Counted from the first letter of the stretch, positions 8,618 to 16,963 are shown. The stretch is 45,525 bases of DNA from Rhodopila globiformis (GCF_002937115.1 NZ_NHRY01000032.1:1-45525); one strand, 5' to 3'. The notes: generated by a model not told the origin, from the letters alone. Numbers and translations: made by a program.

Positions 8618-9355
8618 CTAACGCCCGGCGAAACGCGGCTTGCGCTTTTCCTTGTAGGCACGGATACCCTCCTGCAGGTCGTCGGATTGCCGGACTCGGG
8701 CCACGGTCTGGCTGGTCGCCACCATACGCTCGATCGGCCCGGTTGGCATGACGTCGTTGACCAGCCGTTTCAAGGCGCCGATGACCAGCGGGGCGGAGTC
8801 GAGAAGCTGCTCCGCCATCGCCAGCGCCTCGGCCTCGTGCGCGCCGGCGGGCACGACGCGGTTGACGAAGCCGACGTCGTAGGCGCGGCGGGCGGGGATT
8901 TTCGCGCCCAGCAGCATGACCTCCATCGCCAGGTGGTGCGGCATCCGGGCGGCGAGGGAACTGATGCCGCCGGCGGTGACGCCGAGCTTCGCCTCGGGAT
9001 AGTAGAACTGCGTGTCCTCGGTGGCGACCAGCAGGTCGCACATCATGGCCAGGACGATCCCGCCGCCGACGACCCAGCCCGCGGTCGCCGCGATGATCGG
9101 CTTGTCGGTGGTGAAGCCGACAGTGGGCACGGCGCGCCAGAGTTCCGGTATGTCGTCGACGTCGGCTCCGGCGGTGAAGGCCCGGGTGCCGGTGGCGCCG
9201 AGGATGGCGACGCGCTTGCCGGCGTCGGCGTCGAACGCCTGGAACGCGGCCTGCAATTCGACCGCGACGGCCTGGTTGATGGCGTTCAGGCGTTCCGGCC
9301 GGTTGATGCGGATGATCGAGACGGCGCCGCGGTCCTCGACGGTGACGACGGGCAT
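8618..9355 (-). CDS. Enoyl-CoA hydratase/isomerase (crotonase) family protein lacking one catalytic Glu
   Basis: A 245-residue crotonase-fold protein. The oxyanion-hole segments are present: FTAGADV (60-66) and GWVVGGGIVLAMMCD (93-107). Hydratases use two glutamates, in GGGxELAMxCD and in PExxLG. Here the first is Val101 (GGGIVL) and the second is kept as Glu121 (YPEAKLGVTAGG). It may therefore be a different crotonase activity (isomerase, thioesterase or lyase) rather than a hydratase. It heads a two-gene unit with the methyltransferase 6 bases downstream. GGGAGAAA just upstream of the ATG is a plausible ribosome-binding site. Confidence 0.88.
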   Translation of the reverse strand: MPVVTVEDRGAVSIIRINRPERLNAINQAVAVELQAAFQAFDADAGKRVAILGATGTRAFTAGADVDDIPELWRAVPTVGFTTDKPIIAATAGWVVGGGIVLAMMCDLLVATEDTQFYYPEAKLGVTAGGISSLAARMPHHLAMEVMLLGAKIPARRAYDVGFVNRVVPAGAHEAEALAMAEQLLDSAPLVIGALKRLVNDVMPTGPIERMVATSQTVARVRQSDDLQEGIRAYKEKRKPRFAGR

Positions 9356-9537
9356 GGGTGGGTTTCTCCCTGGGGCAGATGGTCCGCGGGGGATTGGGTC
9401 AGCAAATGCCTGGACTGTCCATGGCCGGGGCGTCCGGGCCGCCGCGGCGAGGCGAGGCGATCAAAAGACGCGGAGATCGTTGACAGAGCGACAGGATCGG
9501 CGCGAGGCTGCCGGCTTCCGGAAGGGGCGCGGGCGGC

Positions 9538-10098
9538 ATGCGGTACGTGCTTGTATTGCTTATGTTTTTGGTCTGTGGCGCGGCCAGGGCAGAGAGCGAT
9601 CTTGTGCTGCCCAAAGTCGATTTCAGCGCGACGGCGGTGCATGAGAGCGGGGCGGTGCGGATCGTCGAAACCATCCACTATGCCGCGGGCAAGCTGCGCA
9701 TCGACCGGGGCAACGGCTTCAGCAGCACGATCCTCGACCTGGACACCGGGACGGAGTGCCTGCTGATGGTGAACCGCACCTATCTGGTACTGCCGCTGGA
9801 CGACGAGCTGTTCCGCCACTTCATCGCCCGCACGCCGGCCATGAGCGGTGCGGTCAAGACCGGGCGGACCCGTTTCGATGGCTTCGAAGTGACGAAATAC
9901 GCGTTCGGCGACGATGGCGAGCTGGCGGCGGCGGGGACGTACTGGCTGACCGACAGCGGCATCATGGTGCGGCGCGAATACGATGAGGGCGTGTATGGCG
10001 CGAACCAGCACCACCTGGAATACCTGAACGATATCAGGATCGGGAAGCAGCCGGCCAATCTGTTCGTGGTCCCGGCCGGGTACCGGAAGGCGAAGTGA
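9538..10098 (+). CDS. Secreted periplasmic protein of unknown function (DUF4412-like)
   Basis: A 186-residue protein with a clear signal peptide (MRYVLVLLMFLVCGAARA, cleavage near 18-19). The rest is beta-rich and resembles LolA/DUF4412-type folds: HYAAGKLRIDRG, then STILDLDTGTECLLM and a C-terminal FVVPAGYRKAK, as in proteins that report a bound ligand's effect on a chain of strands. No catalytic motif is visible. It is transcribed divergently from the crotonase gene, with 182 bases between them. Confidence 0.72.
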   Translation: MRYVLVLLMFLVCGAARAESDLVLPKVDFSATAVHESGAVRIVETIHYAAGKLRIDRGNGFSSTILDLDTGTECLLMVNRTYLVLPLDDELFRHFIARTPAMSGAVKTGRTRFDGFEVTKYAFGDDGELAAAGTYWLTDSGIMVRREYDEGVYGANQHHLEYLNDIRIGKQPANLFVVPAGYRKAK

Positions 10099-10195
10099 GG
10101 CGGGCGGTGGCACGGCGCCATGCCGGGCGGAGGCCCAAGCGTAGCAGGATAAGGCGACGGTTGGAGAAGGATTTCGCGCAGCGGCCCCGTCTCTC

Positions 10196-10355
10196 CGTCA
10201 TGGCCGGGCGTGTCCCTACCGCATGCACGGATCTCGGAAACGACCCGCCGTGGCCGCGGCTCACCCCGTCATGGCGGCCGCAGGGCCGCCATCCACGCCT
10301 AGCGGTGCTGATACCGGCAGAAGGCGTGGATGGCGGGCCTGCGCCCGGCATGACG
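10196..10355. repeat. Half module plus palindromic repeat, family B copy 1
   Basis: 10196-10242 is the left half module (CGTCATGGCCGGGCGTGT, CCTACCGCATGCACGGA, CTCGGAAAC) with no right partner seen. 10267-10355 is an 89-base family B element: outer CGTCATGG/CATGACG, a mini-hairpin GGCGGCC-GCAG-GGCCGCC in the left arm and an imperfect GGCGGGC-CTGC-GCCCGGC in the right, and CCATCCACGCC paired with its complement around an asymmetric core with GCGGTGCTGATACC. The gap 10099-10548 holds no other gene. Confidence 0.8.
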
Positions 10356-10548
10356 GAAAGGCAACGGCCATTTTCCCGCCATCGCGATGGCGCCCCCGTC
10401 GGCCGGCCAACGCCCCGCGGAAAGGCGGCATCCGCGGCGCGGGCGGGCGTAAACGGGGCAGACACCCGGAACGCCGGCGACCCGAATCGGGAGTGTTGCC
10501 CCATGATGTTCGCGTGACATTTTGCCGCAAAAGCGGCAAACTCCGTGC

Positions 10549-11217
10549 GTGAACGTCCTCGCCCCTCCGAAAGCCCGGCTGAAGATCGAGATTGTCCACG
10601 ATCTCGTCTGCCCCTGGTGCTACCTCGGCATCCGCCGCCTGCTCCGCACGCTCCGCCGCCGCCCCGACATCGGCTTCGAGCTGATCTGGCGGCCCTTCCT
10701 GCTGAACCCCGACATGCCGCGCCTCGGCATGGCGCGTCCCGACTATGTGGTGCGCAAGTTCGGCGGTGAGGATCGCGCCCGCCGCCTGTATGCGACCATC
10801 ACCGACGTGGGACGGCAGGAAGGCCTGCATTTCCGCTTCGACCGCATCCGCCGCACGCCTTCCTCGATCGACGCCCACCGCCTCGTCCGCCACGCCGCCT
10901 TCTATGGCCTGGCCGATCGGCTGGTCGAGGCGCTGTTCGCGGCGCATTTCACCGATGGCTACGATATCGGCGATCACGCGATCCTCGCCGCTGTCGCCGC
11001 GTCCTGTGGCATGGACCCGATGGCGGTCCGCCGCTTCCTCGCATCGGACGAGGAGATCGAGGCGGTCCACGCCGACAACCTGCGCGCCCACCGGCTGGGG
11101 ATCAACGGCGTGCCCTGCTTCGTCGTCGACGGCATGCATGCGATCGCCGGCGCCCAGGAACCCGAGGTGATCGAACGCCTGCTGGATATCGCCACCATCG
11201 ACGCAATCCGCTTCTGA
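10549..11217 (+). CDS. DsbA-family oxidoreductase (FrnE-like)
   Basis: A thioredoxin-fold protein of about 222 residues with the active site CPWC in HDLVCPWCYLGIRR and the cis-Pro segment GINGVPCFVVDG near the end. An alpha-helical insert lies between, as in the FrnE/2-hydroxychromene-2-carboxylate isomerase group. The CPWC pair favours a disulfide oxidoreductase over an isomerase, which lacks it. There is no signal peptide, so it is probably cytoplasmic. The start is uncertain: a GTG at 10549 is used, an in-frame TTG lies at 10522, and neither has a clear ribosome-binding site. Confidence 0.88.
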   Translation: MNVLAPPKARLKIEIVHDLVCPWCYLGIRRLLRTLRRRPDIGFELIWRPFLLNPDMPRLGMARPDYVVRKFGGEDRARRLYATITDVGRQEGLHFRFDRIRRTPSSIDAHRLVRHAAFYGLADRLVEALFAAHFTDGYDIGDHAILAAVAASCGMDPMAVRRFLASDEEIEAVHADNLRAHRLGINGVPCFVVDGMHAIAGAQEPEVIERLLDIATIDAIRF

Positions 11218-11306
11218 CCGCCGCGTGACGGCGGCCGGCCCGGCCTTGCCCGGGCGTGCCGCTCCTGCCTACGATCGCAGACATAAGCAAGACCGGAACC
11301 GTCCTG

Positions 11307-12032
11307 ATGAACCCTGACATCGTCGCCCAACTCGCGCCGCATGGCGTGCTGCGGGCCGGGATCAACCTGTCCAACTTCCTGCTCGTCACCGGCCGCAGCG
11401 CCGCCGGCAACCCGGAGGGCGTCGCCCCCGGCATGGCGCGCGCCATCGCCGATCGGCTTGGGGTGCCGGTGAGATATGTCCCGTTCCCGAAGCCCGGCGA
11501 ACTCGCGGACCAGGCCGGCCGCGACGTCTGGGACATCGGCCTGATCGGCGCCGAGCCGACCCGCGCCGAGACGATCGCCTTCACCGCCGCCTATGCCGAG
11601 ATCGAGGCGACCTACCTGGTGCCGCCCGGCTCGCCGCTGACGGCGATCGCCGAAGTGGACCGGCCGGGCATGCGCATCGCGGTGACCGCGCGCAGCGCCT
11701 ATGGCCTCTGGCTGGAACGCAACATCCGGCACGCGATCCTGGTGCAGTCCGCCAGCCTGGACTCGGCGTTCGAGCAGTTCGTGGCGGAGAAGCTGGACGC
11801 CCTGGCCGGGCTGCGGCCGCGGCTGTTGAGCGACGTGGCAAAGCTGCCGGGCGCGACGATCCTGCCCGGCCAGTTCACCGCGGTGCAACAGGCGGTCGGC
11901 ACGGCGCGCGCCAACACCGCGGCGGCCGCCTGGCTGCATGATTTTGTGGAGGACGCCAAAGCATCCGGCCTGGTCGCGCGCCTGATCGCCCAGCACAAGG
12001 TCAACGGCCTGTCCGTCGCCCCACCGGCTTGA
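11307..12032 (+). CDS. Solute-binding protein family 3-like protein without signal peptide
   Basis: A 241-residue protein with the fold signature of extracellular solute-binding family 3: PEGVAPGMARAIADRLGVPV, then WDIGLIGAEPTRAETIAFT and a second lobe with MRIAVTARSAYGLWL and LPGQFTAVQQAVG. These domains bind amino acids or small acids for ABC importers. No signal peptide is present from the ATG at 11307, and the frame extension to 11256 adds none, so it may work in the cytoplasm. No permease or ATPase gene is adjacent. It follows the FrnE-like gene on the same strand. Confidence 0.78.
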   Translation: MNPDIVAQLAPHGVLRAGINLSNFLLVTGRSAAGNPEGVAPGMARAIADRLGVPVRYVPFPKPGELADQAGRDVWDIGLIGAEPTRAETIAFTAAYAEIEATYLVPPGSPLTAIAEVDRPGMRIAVTARSAYGLWLERNIRHAILVQSASLDSAFEQFVAEKLDALAGLRPRLLSDVAKLPGATILPGQFTAVQQAVGTARANTAAAAWLHDFVEDAKASGLVARLIAQHKVNGLSVAPPA

Positions 12033-12096
12033 GTCCAGCGCGCCCGCTCCCTGCCGCGCGGCCCGGCACCGCGTTCGGCCGGGACGGCAGAGGCTC

Positions 12097-13062
12097 TCAG
12101 CTCCGGCCGAGGGCGGCCACCAGCCGCCGCCACGCCAGGAACGTCAGCGTCAGCAGCGCGGTGCCGAATGTAACCGCGACCGGATACGCATAGGTCGGGT
12201 CCGGCATCACGAACGGCAGCAAGCCGACCGCGAGCGCCGGCGGCACGTGCAGGTCGAACAGGCGCAGGACGATCACGCCCAGGATCGCGATGCAGGCGGC
12301 GGCCAGCGGTCCGGCGCCCAGCAGGCTGACGGCAATGACGCCCCCGGCCGCGGTCAGGCCGCAGGCGACCGGCAGGATCAGGGGACGCCCGGCCCAGGGA
12401 CAGACCGCGGCATGGGCGAACATCTCAAAGGCGATCACCACGAGCGGCGGGAACAGGATGAAGCGCTGCCCCGTCAGGCTGGCGGCCAGCCCCGCCACCA
12501 GCAGGAACAGCAGGAAGAACGGTGCCCAGGAATAGTCGATCGGCGCTTCCTCGACGATGTCGTCCGCCCGGTCTCGGGCCCGGACGAGTGTCAGGGGGAC
12601 CGGAGCAGCCCGGTGCCGGATACCGGCGAGGACGGCCAGCAGGCCGGTGCCAACCAGCAGCGACGGCGGGTAGCGCCAGTCCGGCAGGCCCAGCGTCAGC
12701 GGCAGCAGGCCGGCGGAAATCGCCGGGGCGATCGGCGATTTCAGCACCCGGATGATGAGGATCGCACACCCCACCGTCAGCAGCACGGAGGACAGGTCGT
12801 AGGCCATATGCCGGGTCACCAGGGTGCCGACGATGGCGGTCAGGAACGGCGTGACCACCAGCAGGACCGGCGCCCGCGCCCAGGTGCCGTGCGGCCGCCG
12901 CAGGATGTCGTTGGACAGCGCGCCGAGTTCCGGAAACAGGACGTAGAACAGGCCGGTGGCCTGGGCGATCGCCGCAACCAGCGCGATATAGGCCGCCGTC
13001 GCGGCGTCGCCAAAGAGTCCTGCCTTGGAGACGAATGACCACAGCCGGCTGAACCCGCCCAT
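12097..13062 (-). CDS. Multi-pass membrane protein, fifth gene of the bufferin-type operon
   Basis: A 321-residue very hydrophobic protein with roughly eight to ten membrane segments in two similar halves, each carrying a Pro/Gly-rich run (IAPAISAGLLPLTLG near 110-125; VPPALAVGLLPFVMPDP near 275-290). The pattern resembles HPP-family or related small-molecule transporters, but I do not recognise a diagnostic motif. Its ATG at 13062 shares a base with the TGA of the DoxX gene (TGATG), so translation is probably coupled. Its position makes it a candidate membrane component of the copper peptide system. A longer frame to 13734 is an artefact of overlap with the DoxX and DUF2063 genes. Confidence 0.75.
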   Translation of the reverse strand: MGGFSRLWSFVSKAGLFGDAATAAYIALVAAIAQATGLFYVLFPELGALSNDILRRPHGTWARAPVLLVVTPFLTAIVGTLVTRHMAYDLSSVLLTVGCAILIIRVLKSPIAPAISAGLLPLTLGLPDWRYPPSLLVGTGLLAVLAGIRHRAAPVPLTLVRARDRADDIVEEAPIDYSWAPFFLLFLLVAGLAASLTGQRFILFPPLVVIAFEMFAHAAVCPWAGRPLILPVACGLTAAGGVIAVSLLGAGPLAAACIAILGVIVLRLFDLHVPPALAVGLLPFVMPDPTYAYPVAVTFGTALLTLTFLAWRRLVAALGRS

Positions 13063-13544
13063 CAGGCCGGCAGATCCGGCGATGACGCGACGCGGCGATA
13101 AACAAGATGATCCAGCGACAATGAACCAGCCCCTCGGAACAGCAGAACCAGCAGCATGGCGGCCCACTGGATATGGGTCGGCCAGGCCTCGGGATAGACG
13201 AAGACCTCGATGACGGTCGTCATCCCAAGCAGAACGAAGGCGACGGGCCGCGTCAACAGGCCCATGACGAGCAGCGGCGGCGCGGTCAGTTCGATCGTCG
13301 CCGAGAGATACGCCGCCACCTCGGGCGGCAGCAGCGGCACGTGGTACTCGTCGGTGAACAGGGCCAGGGCCGTGTTCCAGTCGGCCAGCTTGGTCATGCC
13401 GGAATTCCAGAACACGGTGGCGATCGCCAGGCGAAGCGGCAGGGCCAGCACACTGTAGGGAACGGCCTCCAGGTACCGGCGAATCTGCAAAACGGCACCA
13501 ATGGCGGAAAAGCGCGGCGCGGACGTTTCGGCTATCGACGTCAT
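13062..13544 (-). CDS. DoxX family membrane protein (BufD-like)
   Basis: A 160-residue protein with four membrane segments (about 28-45, 75-95, 100-120, 128-145) and the DoxX-type opening LRLAIATVFWNSGMTKLADW followed by EVAAYLSATIELTAPPLLVMG. DoxX proteins form the fourth gene of many DUF692 bufferin operons and are thought to act in membrane redox chemistry. The start overlaps the DUF2063 stop by 4 bases (ATGA), and the stop overlaps the next membrane-protein start by one base. Confidence 0.88.
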   Translation of the reverse strand: MTSIAETSAPRFSAIGAVLQIRRYLEAVPYSVLALPLRLAIATVFWNSGMTKLADWNTALALFTDEYHVPLLPPEVAAYLSATIELTAPPLLVMGLLTRPVAFVLLGMTTVIEVFVYPEAWPTHIQWAAMLLVLLFRGAGSLSLDHLVYRRVASSPDLPA

Positions 13545-14332
13545 GACAGGCTCCCGGACAGAGAGGCCGCCGGTTCGGTGGTGAACCCGGCGAGACGTCC
13601 CTTGGTAAATTGTTCTGCAAGATACCGGGCGACGTCGCTGTCGCCCCATGCCGCCAGCGCGCCCAGCGTCTGGCCGCCGAACAGCGCCTGAAGAAAGCGG
13701 AAGGCGTCCGCCTCCAGGCGCTCCGACCGGACACCGTCGCCGGCCCGGTCGACGACGAGGCGGACCGGACCGCTGGAAACCGCGATCCCGGCCATGGCGT
13801 CGTCGGCGCCGGCCATGACCGCGTCGGCGATCGCGTCGGCGGGATAATCCAGATCCAGCAGGCTGACCGAAGGATGCGGCATGAACCGCAGGCCGTCGTG
13901 CAGCGCCGGCGCGATATCCCCCAGCGCCATCAGGTCGAGTGCCGCCCGGTCCTCTGCGTGCGCCGCCCGGGTCAGCGCCCATTCATAACGCGCGACATCC
14001 CCAAGGTAAGGCAACCCCGCCGTTTCCGGCATGGCCTGGAGAAACGCCGCAAACGCCTCGCCGTAATCGTCCAGGCAGCCGGAGACCGGCGGATGTGTCC
14101 GGATGAACCGGGCCGCGGCCATGTCGAAGAAATCGCCGCCCACGAGGCGGTCAACCGCGGGATAGCTCAGCCGCAGGCTCCCGGTCAGGACCGAGCGCAT
14201 GGTGTTGCGGTGGATGCACAGCCGATCCACGGCGGCGATCTCGTCCCCGGCAATGGCGCCCGCGATCGCTTCACGCCCGCTGTCGAGCAGGCTGTCGCGG
14301 AAGCCGCGCTGGATCTCACGCAGCGTCGGCAT
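13541..14332 (-). CDS. DUF2063 family protein, partner of the MNIO maturase (BufC-like)
   Basis: A 263-residue protein whose N-terminal half ([57 protein letters not shown]) is the DUF2063/HvfC-BufC domain. This domain accompanies DUF692 enzymes and probably presents the precursor peptide to the oxidase. A C-terminal domain (about 140-255) follows. The family name refers to a putative DNA-binding fold, but the operon context supports a partner role in peptide modification. It starts 17 bases inside the MNIO gene and ends overlapping the DoxX gene. Confidence 0.9.
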   Translation of the reverse strand: MPTLREIQRGFRDSLLDSGREAIAGAIAGDEIAAVDRLCIHRNTMRSVLTGSLRLSYPAVDRLVGGDFFDMAAARFIRTHPPVSGCLDDYGEAFAAFLQAMPETAGLPYLGDVARYEWALTRAAHAEDRAALDLMALGDIAPALHDGLRFMPHPSVSLLDLDYPADAIADAVMAGADDAMAGIAVSSGPVRLVVDRAGDGVRSERLEADAFRFLQALFGGQTLGALAAWGDSDVARYLAEQFTKGRLAGFTTEPAASLSGSLS

Positions 14333-15200
14333 GGCGTGCCTCCCCGGCCTTGGCCAACCTGCGCTCAGCCTTGCCGGCTTCTGCCAGCAGGATTGGCAGG
14401 GGCGGGATGTCGTTGTCCCACTCGATCAGCGTCGGCACCCGGCCGAACCGGGCGAGTGCCGCCTCATACAGCGCCCAGACCTCGGCGCGGACCGGGGAGC
14501 CGTGATCGTCGATGCGGATGCTGCGCCCCTCGCCAAGGTCCCGCCGCGTATGCCCGGCGAGATGGATCTCCGCGACGGCCGCCACCGGCAGCGCCGCCAG
14601 ATAGGCCGCCGCGTCGAAGCCATGATTGCACGCTGAGACATAGATATTGTTGACGTCGCACAGGAGGCCGCAGCCGGTTCGCCGGGACACCTCGGCCAGG
14701 AACACCCATTCCGGTATGGTCGCGTGGCGGTAGCGCAGGTACGAGGACGGGTTCTCGACCAGGATGCGGCGGCGCAGCCGGGCCTGCGCGATATCGACGT
14801 TGCGGCACACCACCTCCAGCGCCTCCTCGGTCATCGGCAGGGGCAGCAGATCGGCCAGGTAGGTGCCATCGACCACGCTCCATGCCAGGTGCTCGGACAC
14901 CAGACCGGGCTCGATGCGCTGGGTGAGAGCGGCCAGCCGATCAAGGTGTGCGCTGTCCAGGCCGTCAGCGCTGCCGAGCGACAGGGCGACGCCGTGCAGG
15001 GAGACCGAATAATCCCGCCGGATGGCGTCGAGGCAGCGCAGCGGCACCCCGCCGCCCATGTAGTTCTCGGAATGCACCTCCATCCAGCCGATGCGCGGCC
15101 TGTCGCGCAGGACCGCTTCATGATGTTGAAACCGCAGGCCGATTCCCGCCGAAGCGGGAATCGCACGATCCGACGGTGGGCTGGCGCCCGGGCCGGTCAT
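14316..15200 (-). CDS. DUF692 multinuclear non-haem iron oxidative enzyme (MNIO; BufB-like RiPP maturase)
   Basis: A 294-residue TIM-barrel enzyme. Iron-ligand candidates are in the expected places: EVHSENY (Glu45, Asn46), [10 protein letters not shown] (His69), SEHLAW (Glu103, His104), VENPSSY (Glu149), [10 protein letters not shown] (Asp182, Asn184), EIHLAGH (Glu211, His213, His217), DDHG (Asp232) and EWDND. MNIOs modify Cys of precursor peptides; in bufferins they make 5-thiooxazoles. The start at 15200 was chosen because it lies 11 bases after the precursor stop with GAGG upstream; the in-frame extension to 15251 would run into the precursor gene. Confidence 0.93.
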   Translation of the reverse strand: MTGPGASPPSDRAIPASAGIGLRFQHHEAVLRDRPRIGWMEVHSENYMGGGVPLRCLDAIRRDYSVSLHGVALSLGSADGLDSAHLDRLAALTQRIEPGLVSEHLAWSVVDGTYLADLLPLPMTEEALEVVCRNVDIAQARLRRRILVENPSSYLRYRHATIPEWVFLAEVSRRTGCGLLCDVNNIYVSACNHGFDAAAYLAALPVAAVAEIHLAGHTRRDLGEGRSIRIDDHGSPVRAEVWALYEAALARFGRVPTLIEWDNDIPPLPILLAEAGKAERRLAKAGEARHADAA

Positions 15201-15211
15201 GGCCGGTCGCC

Positions 15212-15508
15212 TCAGGTGGCGGACAACTTGCCGCCGGCGATCTTGCTGCAATCCCCGGCGGGCAACAGGACGAACGACCCCGGGTCACGGTCGCGGGTCG
15301 CCTGGCCGGCGCAGGAGTGGGCGCCCTGCGCGCAGTCGTTCCGGCCTCGCGCGGCGACGCCGAAGCACTTCTGCAGGTGACCCTGTGCCATCCGCTCCAT
15401 GGTCATGGCCCTGGGGTCCTTCATCTGCGCGTGGCCGGCGGTGACGCCCCCGGCCATGGCAAGGCCGAGAGCGGCGGCGAGGGTCGTGGTGGGTTGTCTG
15501 CGGTTCAT
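15212..15508 (-). CDS. Bufferin-type precursor peptide (DUF2282, BufA1-like)
   Basis: A 98-residue protein with a signal peptide (about 1-28, ending GGVTAGHA) and a short mature part with four Cys: [13 protein letters not shown] (48, 59), GAHSCAGQ (66) and PAGDC (87). This pattern is that of DUF2282 BufA1 precursors, whose Cys are oxidised by the MNIO enzyme so that the peptide binds copper in the periplasm. AAGGAG lies 8 bases before the ATG. It is the first gene of the operon, directly behind the predicted ECF promoter at 15558-15583. Confidence 0.92.
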   Translation of the reverse strand: MNRRQPTTTLAAALGLAMAGGVTAGHAQMKDPRAMTMERMAQGHLQKCFGVAARGRNDCAQGAHSCAGQATRDRDPGSFVLLPAGDCSKIAGGKLSAT

Positions 15509-15557
15509 GGGGCGTCTCCTTGAGATCAGCCGCCCGGCATTGGGCTGCTGTGCAAGG

Positions 15558-15583
15558 TTCTCCGTCCGACGCGCCGAGGTTAC
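15558..15583 (-). promoter_or_regulatory. Predicted ECF (SigF-type) promoter of the bufferin operon
   Basis: On the minus strand GTAACC (15583-15578), a 16-base spacer and AGAA (15561-15558) sit about 50 bases before the precursor ATG. The motif I recall for Caulobacter SigF is GTAACC-N16-CGAA, so 9 of 10 specified positions agree with exact spacing. The site lies in the divergent gap in front of the ECF gene. No comparably good copy was seen facing the sigma gene itself. Confidence 0.6.
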
Positions 15584-15684
15584 CGCGGGGCGAAATTTTT
15601 TTCGCCGGCGCCGGCTTATGTTTCGCGAGCAATTCCACCGGCCGGAGATGGTTCCTCGATTTCCGGCCGGATCGATATTGCTTT

Positions 15685-16287
15685 ATGCTCGGCACCATGG
15701 AGCCGCCGCCGTCCCGGACCGAGCCGCCCGCCACCAGCCCGGCTGAGTGGTCGGACCTCATGGCGCGCAGCCAGGACGGCGATGCGGCCGCCTACCGGCG
15801 CCTGCTGCTTGGGATCACGCCCTATCTGCGCACCATCGCCCTGCGGGCGCACCGCAACCCGGGCGACGCCGAGGACGCCGTGCAGGACATCCTGCTGACC
15901 CTGCATGCCATCCGCGACACGTACGACAGGACCCGGCCGTTCAAGCCCTGGCTTGCCGGCATCGCCCGCTACCGCATCGCCGATCGGCTGCGCGCGATGG
16001 GGATTGCCGCAAGCCGGGAAGTGGCGCTGGACCTGGAGCATGAAACTTTTGCCGCGCCGGACACGAATATTGAAACGACGCTCGACCACCACGCCCTGCG
16101 CGCGGCGCTTCAGGCGTTGCCGGCGAACCAGCGCCAGGCGGTGACCCTGTTGAAGCTGCGGGAGATGTCGTTGAAGGAGGCTGCGGCGGTGAGCGGCACG
16201 TCCATTGCCTCGTTGAAGGTGGCCACCCACCGGGGCATCAAGGCCCTGCGCAGGCTACTGGCGCAGCCGGGCGGTGGCGATGATTGA
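15685..16287 (+). CDS. ECF RNA polymerase sigma factor (SigF-like)
   Basis: A 200-residue sigma-70 family protein: region 2 at about 25-95 (DGDAAAYRRLLLGITPYLR, DAEDAVQDILLTLHAI, RPFKPWLAGIARYRIADRLR) and region 4 at about 130-190 (ALQALPANQRQAVTLLKLREM, SIASLKVATHRGIKALRR). It is divergent from the DUF692 operon and overlaps a DUF1109 membrane protein gene by 8 bases, the arrangement of Caulobacter sigF-nrsF, where the pair responds to heavy metals. The likely target is the promoter at 15558-15583. ATGs at 15685 and 15697 are both possible starts; the longer upstream extension lacks homology. Confidence 0.92.
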   Translation: MLGTMEPPPSRTEPPATSPAEWSDLMARSQDGDAAAYRRLLLGITPYLRTIALRAHRNPGDAEDAVQDILLTLHAIRDTYDRTRPFKPWLAGIARYRIADRLRAMGIAASREVALDLEHETFAAPDTNIETTLDHHALRAALQALPANQRQAVTLLKLREMSLKEAAAVSGTSIASLKVATHRGIKALRRLLAQPGGGDD

Positions 16288-16963
16288 CACCCCCGACCTG
16301 ATCGAGAGCCTGGCGCGGGACACACGCAGGCTGCGGCCGGTGCGTTCTCCCCTGGCGCGCGCGGGTGGCTGGCTGCTGCTGGCGGCGGCGATCATGCTCC
16401 TGCTGGGCATCGCGCACGGCATCCGGCCGGATATCGGCACGCAATTGCAGAAGCCGTCCTTCGTGCTTGGCATCGCCGCCTCGCTGCTGACCGGCGTGCT
16501 GGCCGCCATTGGCTGCCTGATGGCCAGTCTGCCCGACCGGTCCCGGCGCTGGCTGCTGCTGCCGCTGCCATCGCTGGCACTGTGGGTGTCCACCATCGGC
16601 TATGGCTGCCTGACCGACTGGGTTTCCATCGACTCGACCGGCATGCACCCGGGCGAAGCGGTGCGGTGCTTCGTTACTCTGCTGGTGGTGAGCCTGCCGC
16701 TGTCGCTGGCGATGTTCGCGATGCTGCGCCACGCCGCCCGGCTGCGCCCGGCCGCGCTGACGGTAACCGCCGGGCTGGCGGTCGCGGCGATCACCTCCAC
16801 GGCCTTGTCGCTGTTCCATCCGTTGGATGCGAGCATCATGATCCTGATATGGAATTTGGGAACGGCTGCCCTGCTGGTCACGCTCGAGGGCGCCGCGGGG
16901 CGACGGCTGCTTGCCCGGTTCGCGCGCTTGTCCTCATTCCACGAGAAACCACGCCCAGGCTAA
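16280..16963 (+). CDS. DUF1109 membrane anti-sigma factor (NrsF-like), second conserved Cys missing
   Basis: A 227-residue protein with a short cytoplasmic N-terminus and six membrane segments (about 28-47, 60-82, 91-108, 128-148, 158-176, 183-203). It should hold the ECF factor inactive at the inner membrane until metal or redox stress. Related proteins have two functional Cys, one near RxxC before the fourth segment and one in an HCxEDS-like motif. The first is here as Cys130 (GEAVRCF), but the second reads HPLDAS (181 is Pro). Other Cys are at 79 and 110. The ATG at 16280 overlaps the sigma gene; a GTG at 16274 is an alternative. Confidence 0.88.
   Translation: MIDTPDLIESLARDTRRLRPVRSPLARAGGWLLLAAAIMLLLGIAHGIRPDIGTQLQKPSFVLGIAASLLTGVLAAIGCLMASLPDRSRRWLLLPLPSLALWVSTIGYGCLTDWVSIDSTGMHPGEAVRCFVTLLVVSLPLSLAMFAMLRHAARLRPAALTVTAGLAVAAITSTALSLFHPLDASIMILIWNLGTAALLVTLEGAAGRRLLARFARLSSFHEKPRPG

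Noticed and set aside
6197..9766. A 1189-residue plus-strand frame
   Set aside because: It is antisense to envC, the methyltransferase and the crotonase gene; its Arg/Pro/Ala composition is that of a GC-rich shadow frame.
12097..13734. A 545-residue minus-strand fusion of a DoxX-region frame with the membrane protein
   Set aside because: The segment upstream of 13062 is out of frame with the DoxX and DUF2063 proteins and has no homology; the two short genes explain it.
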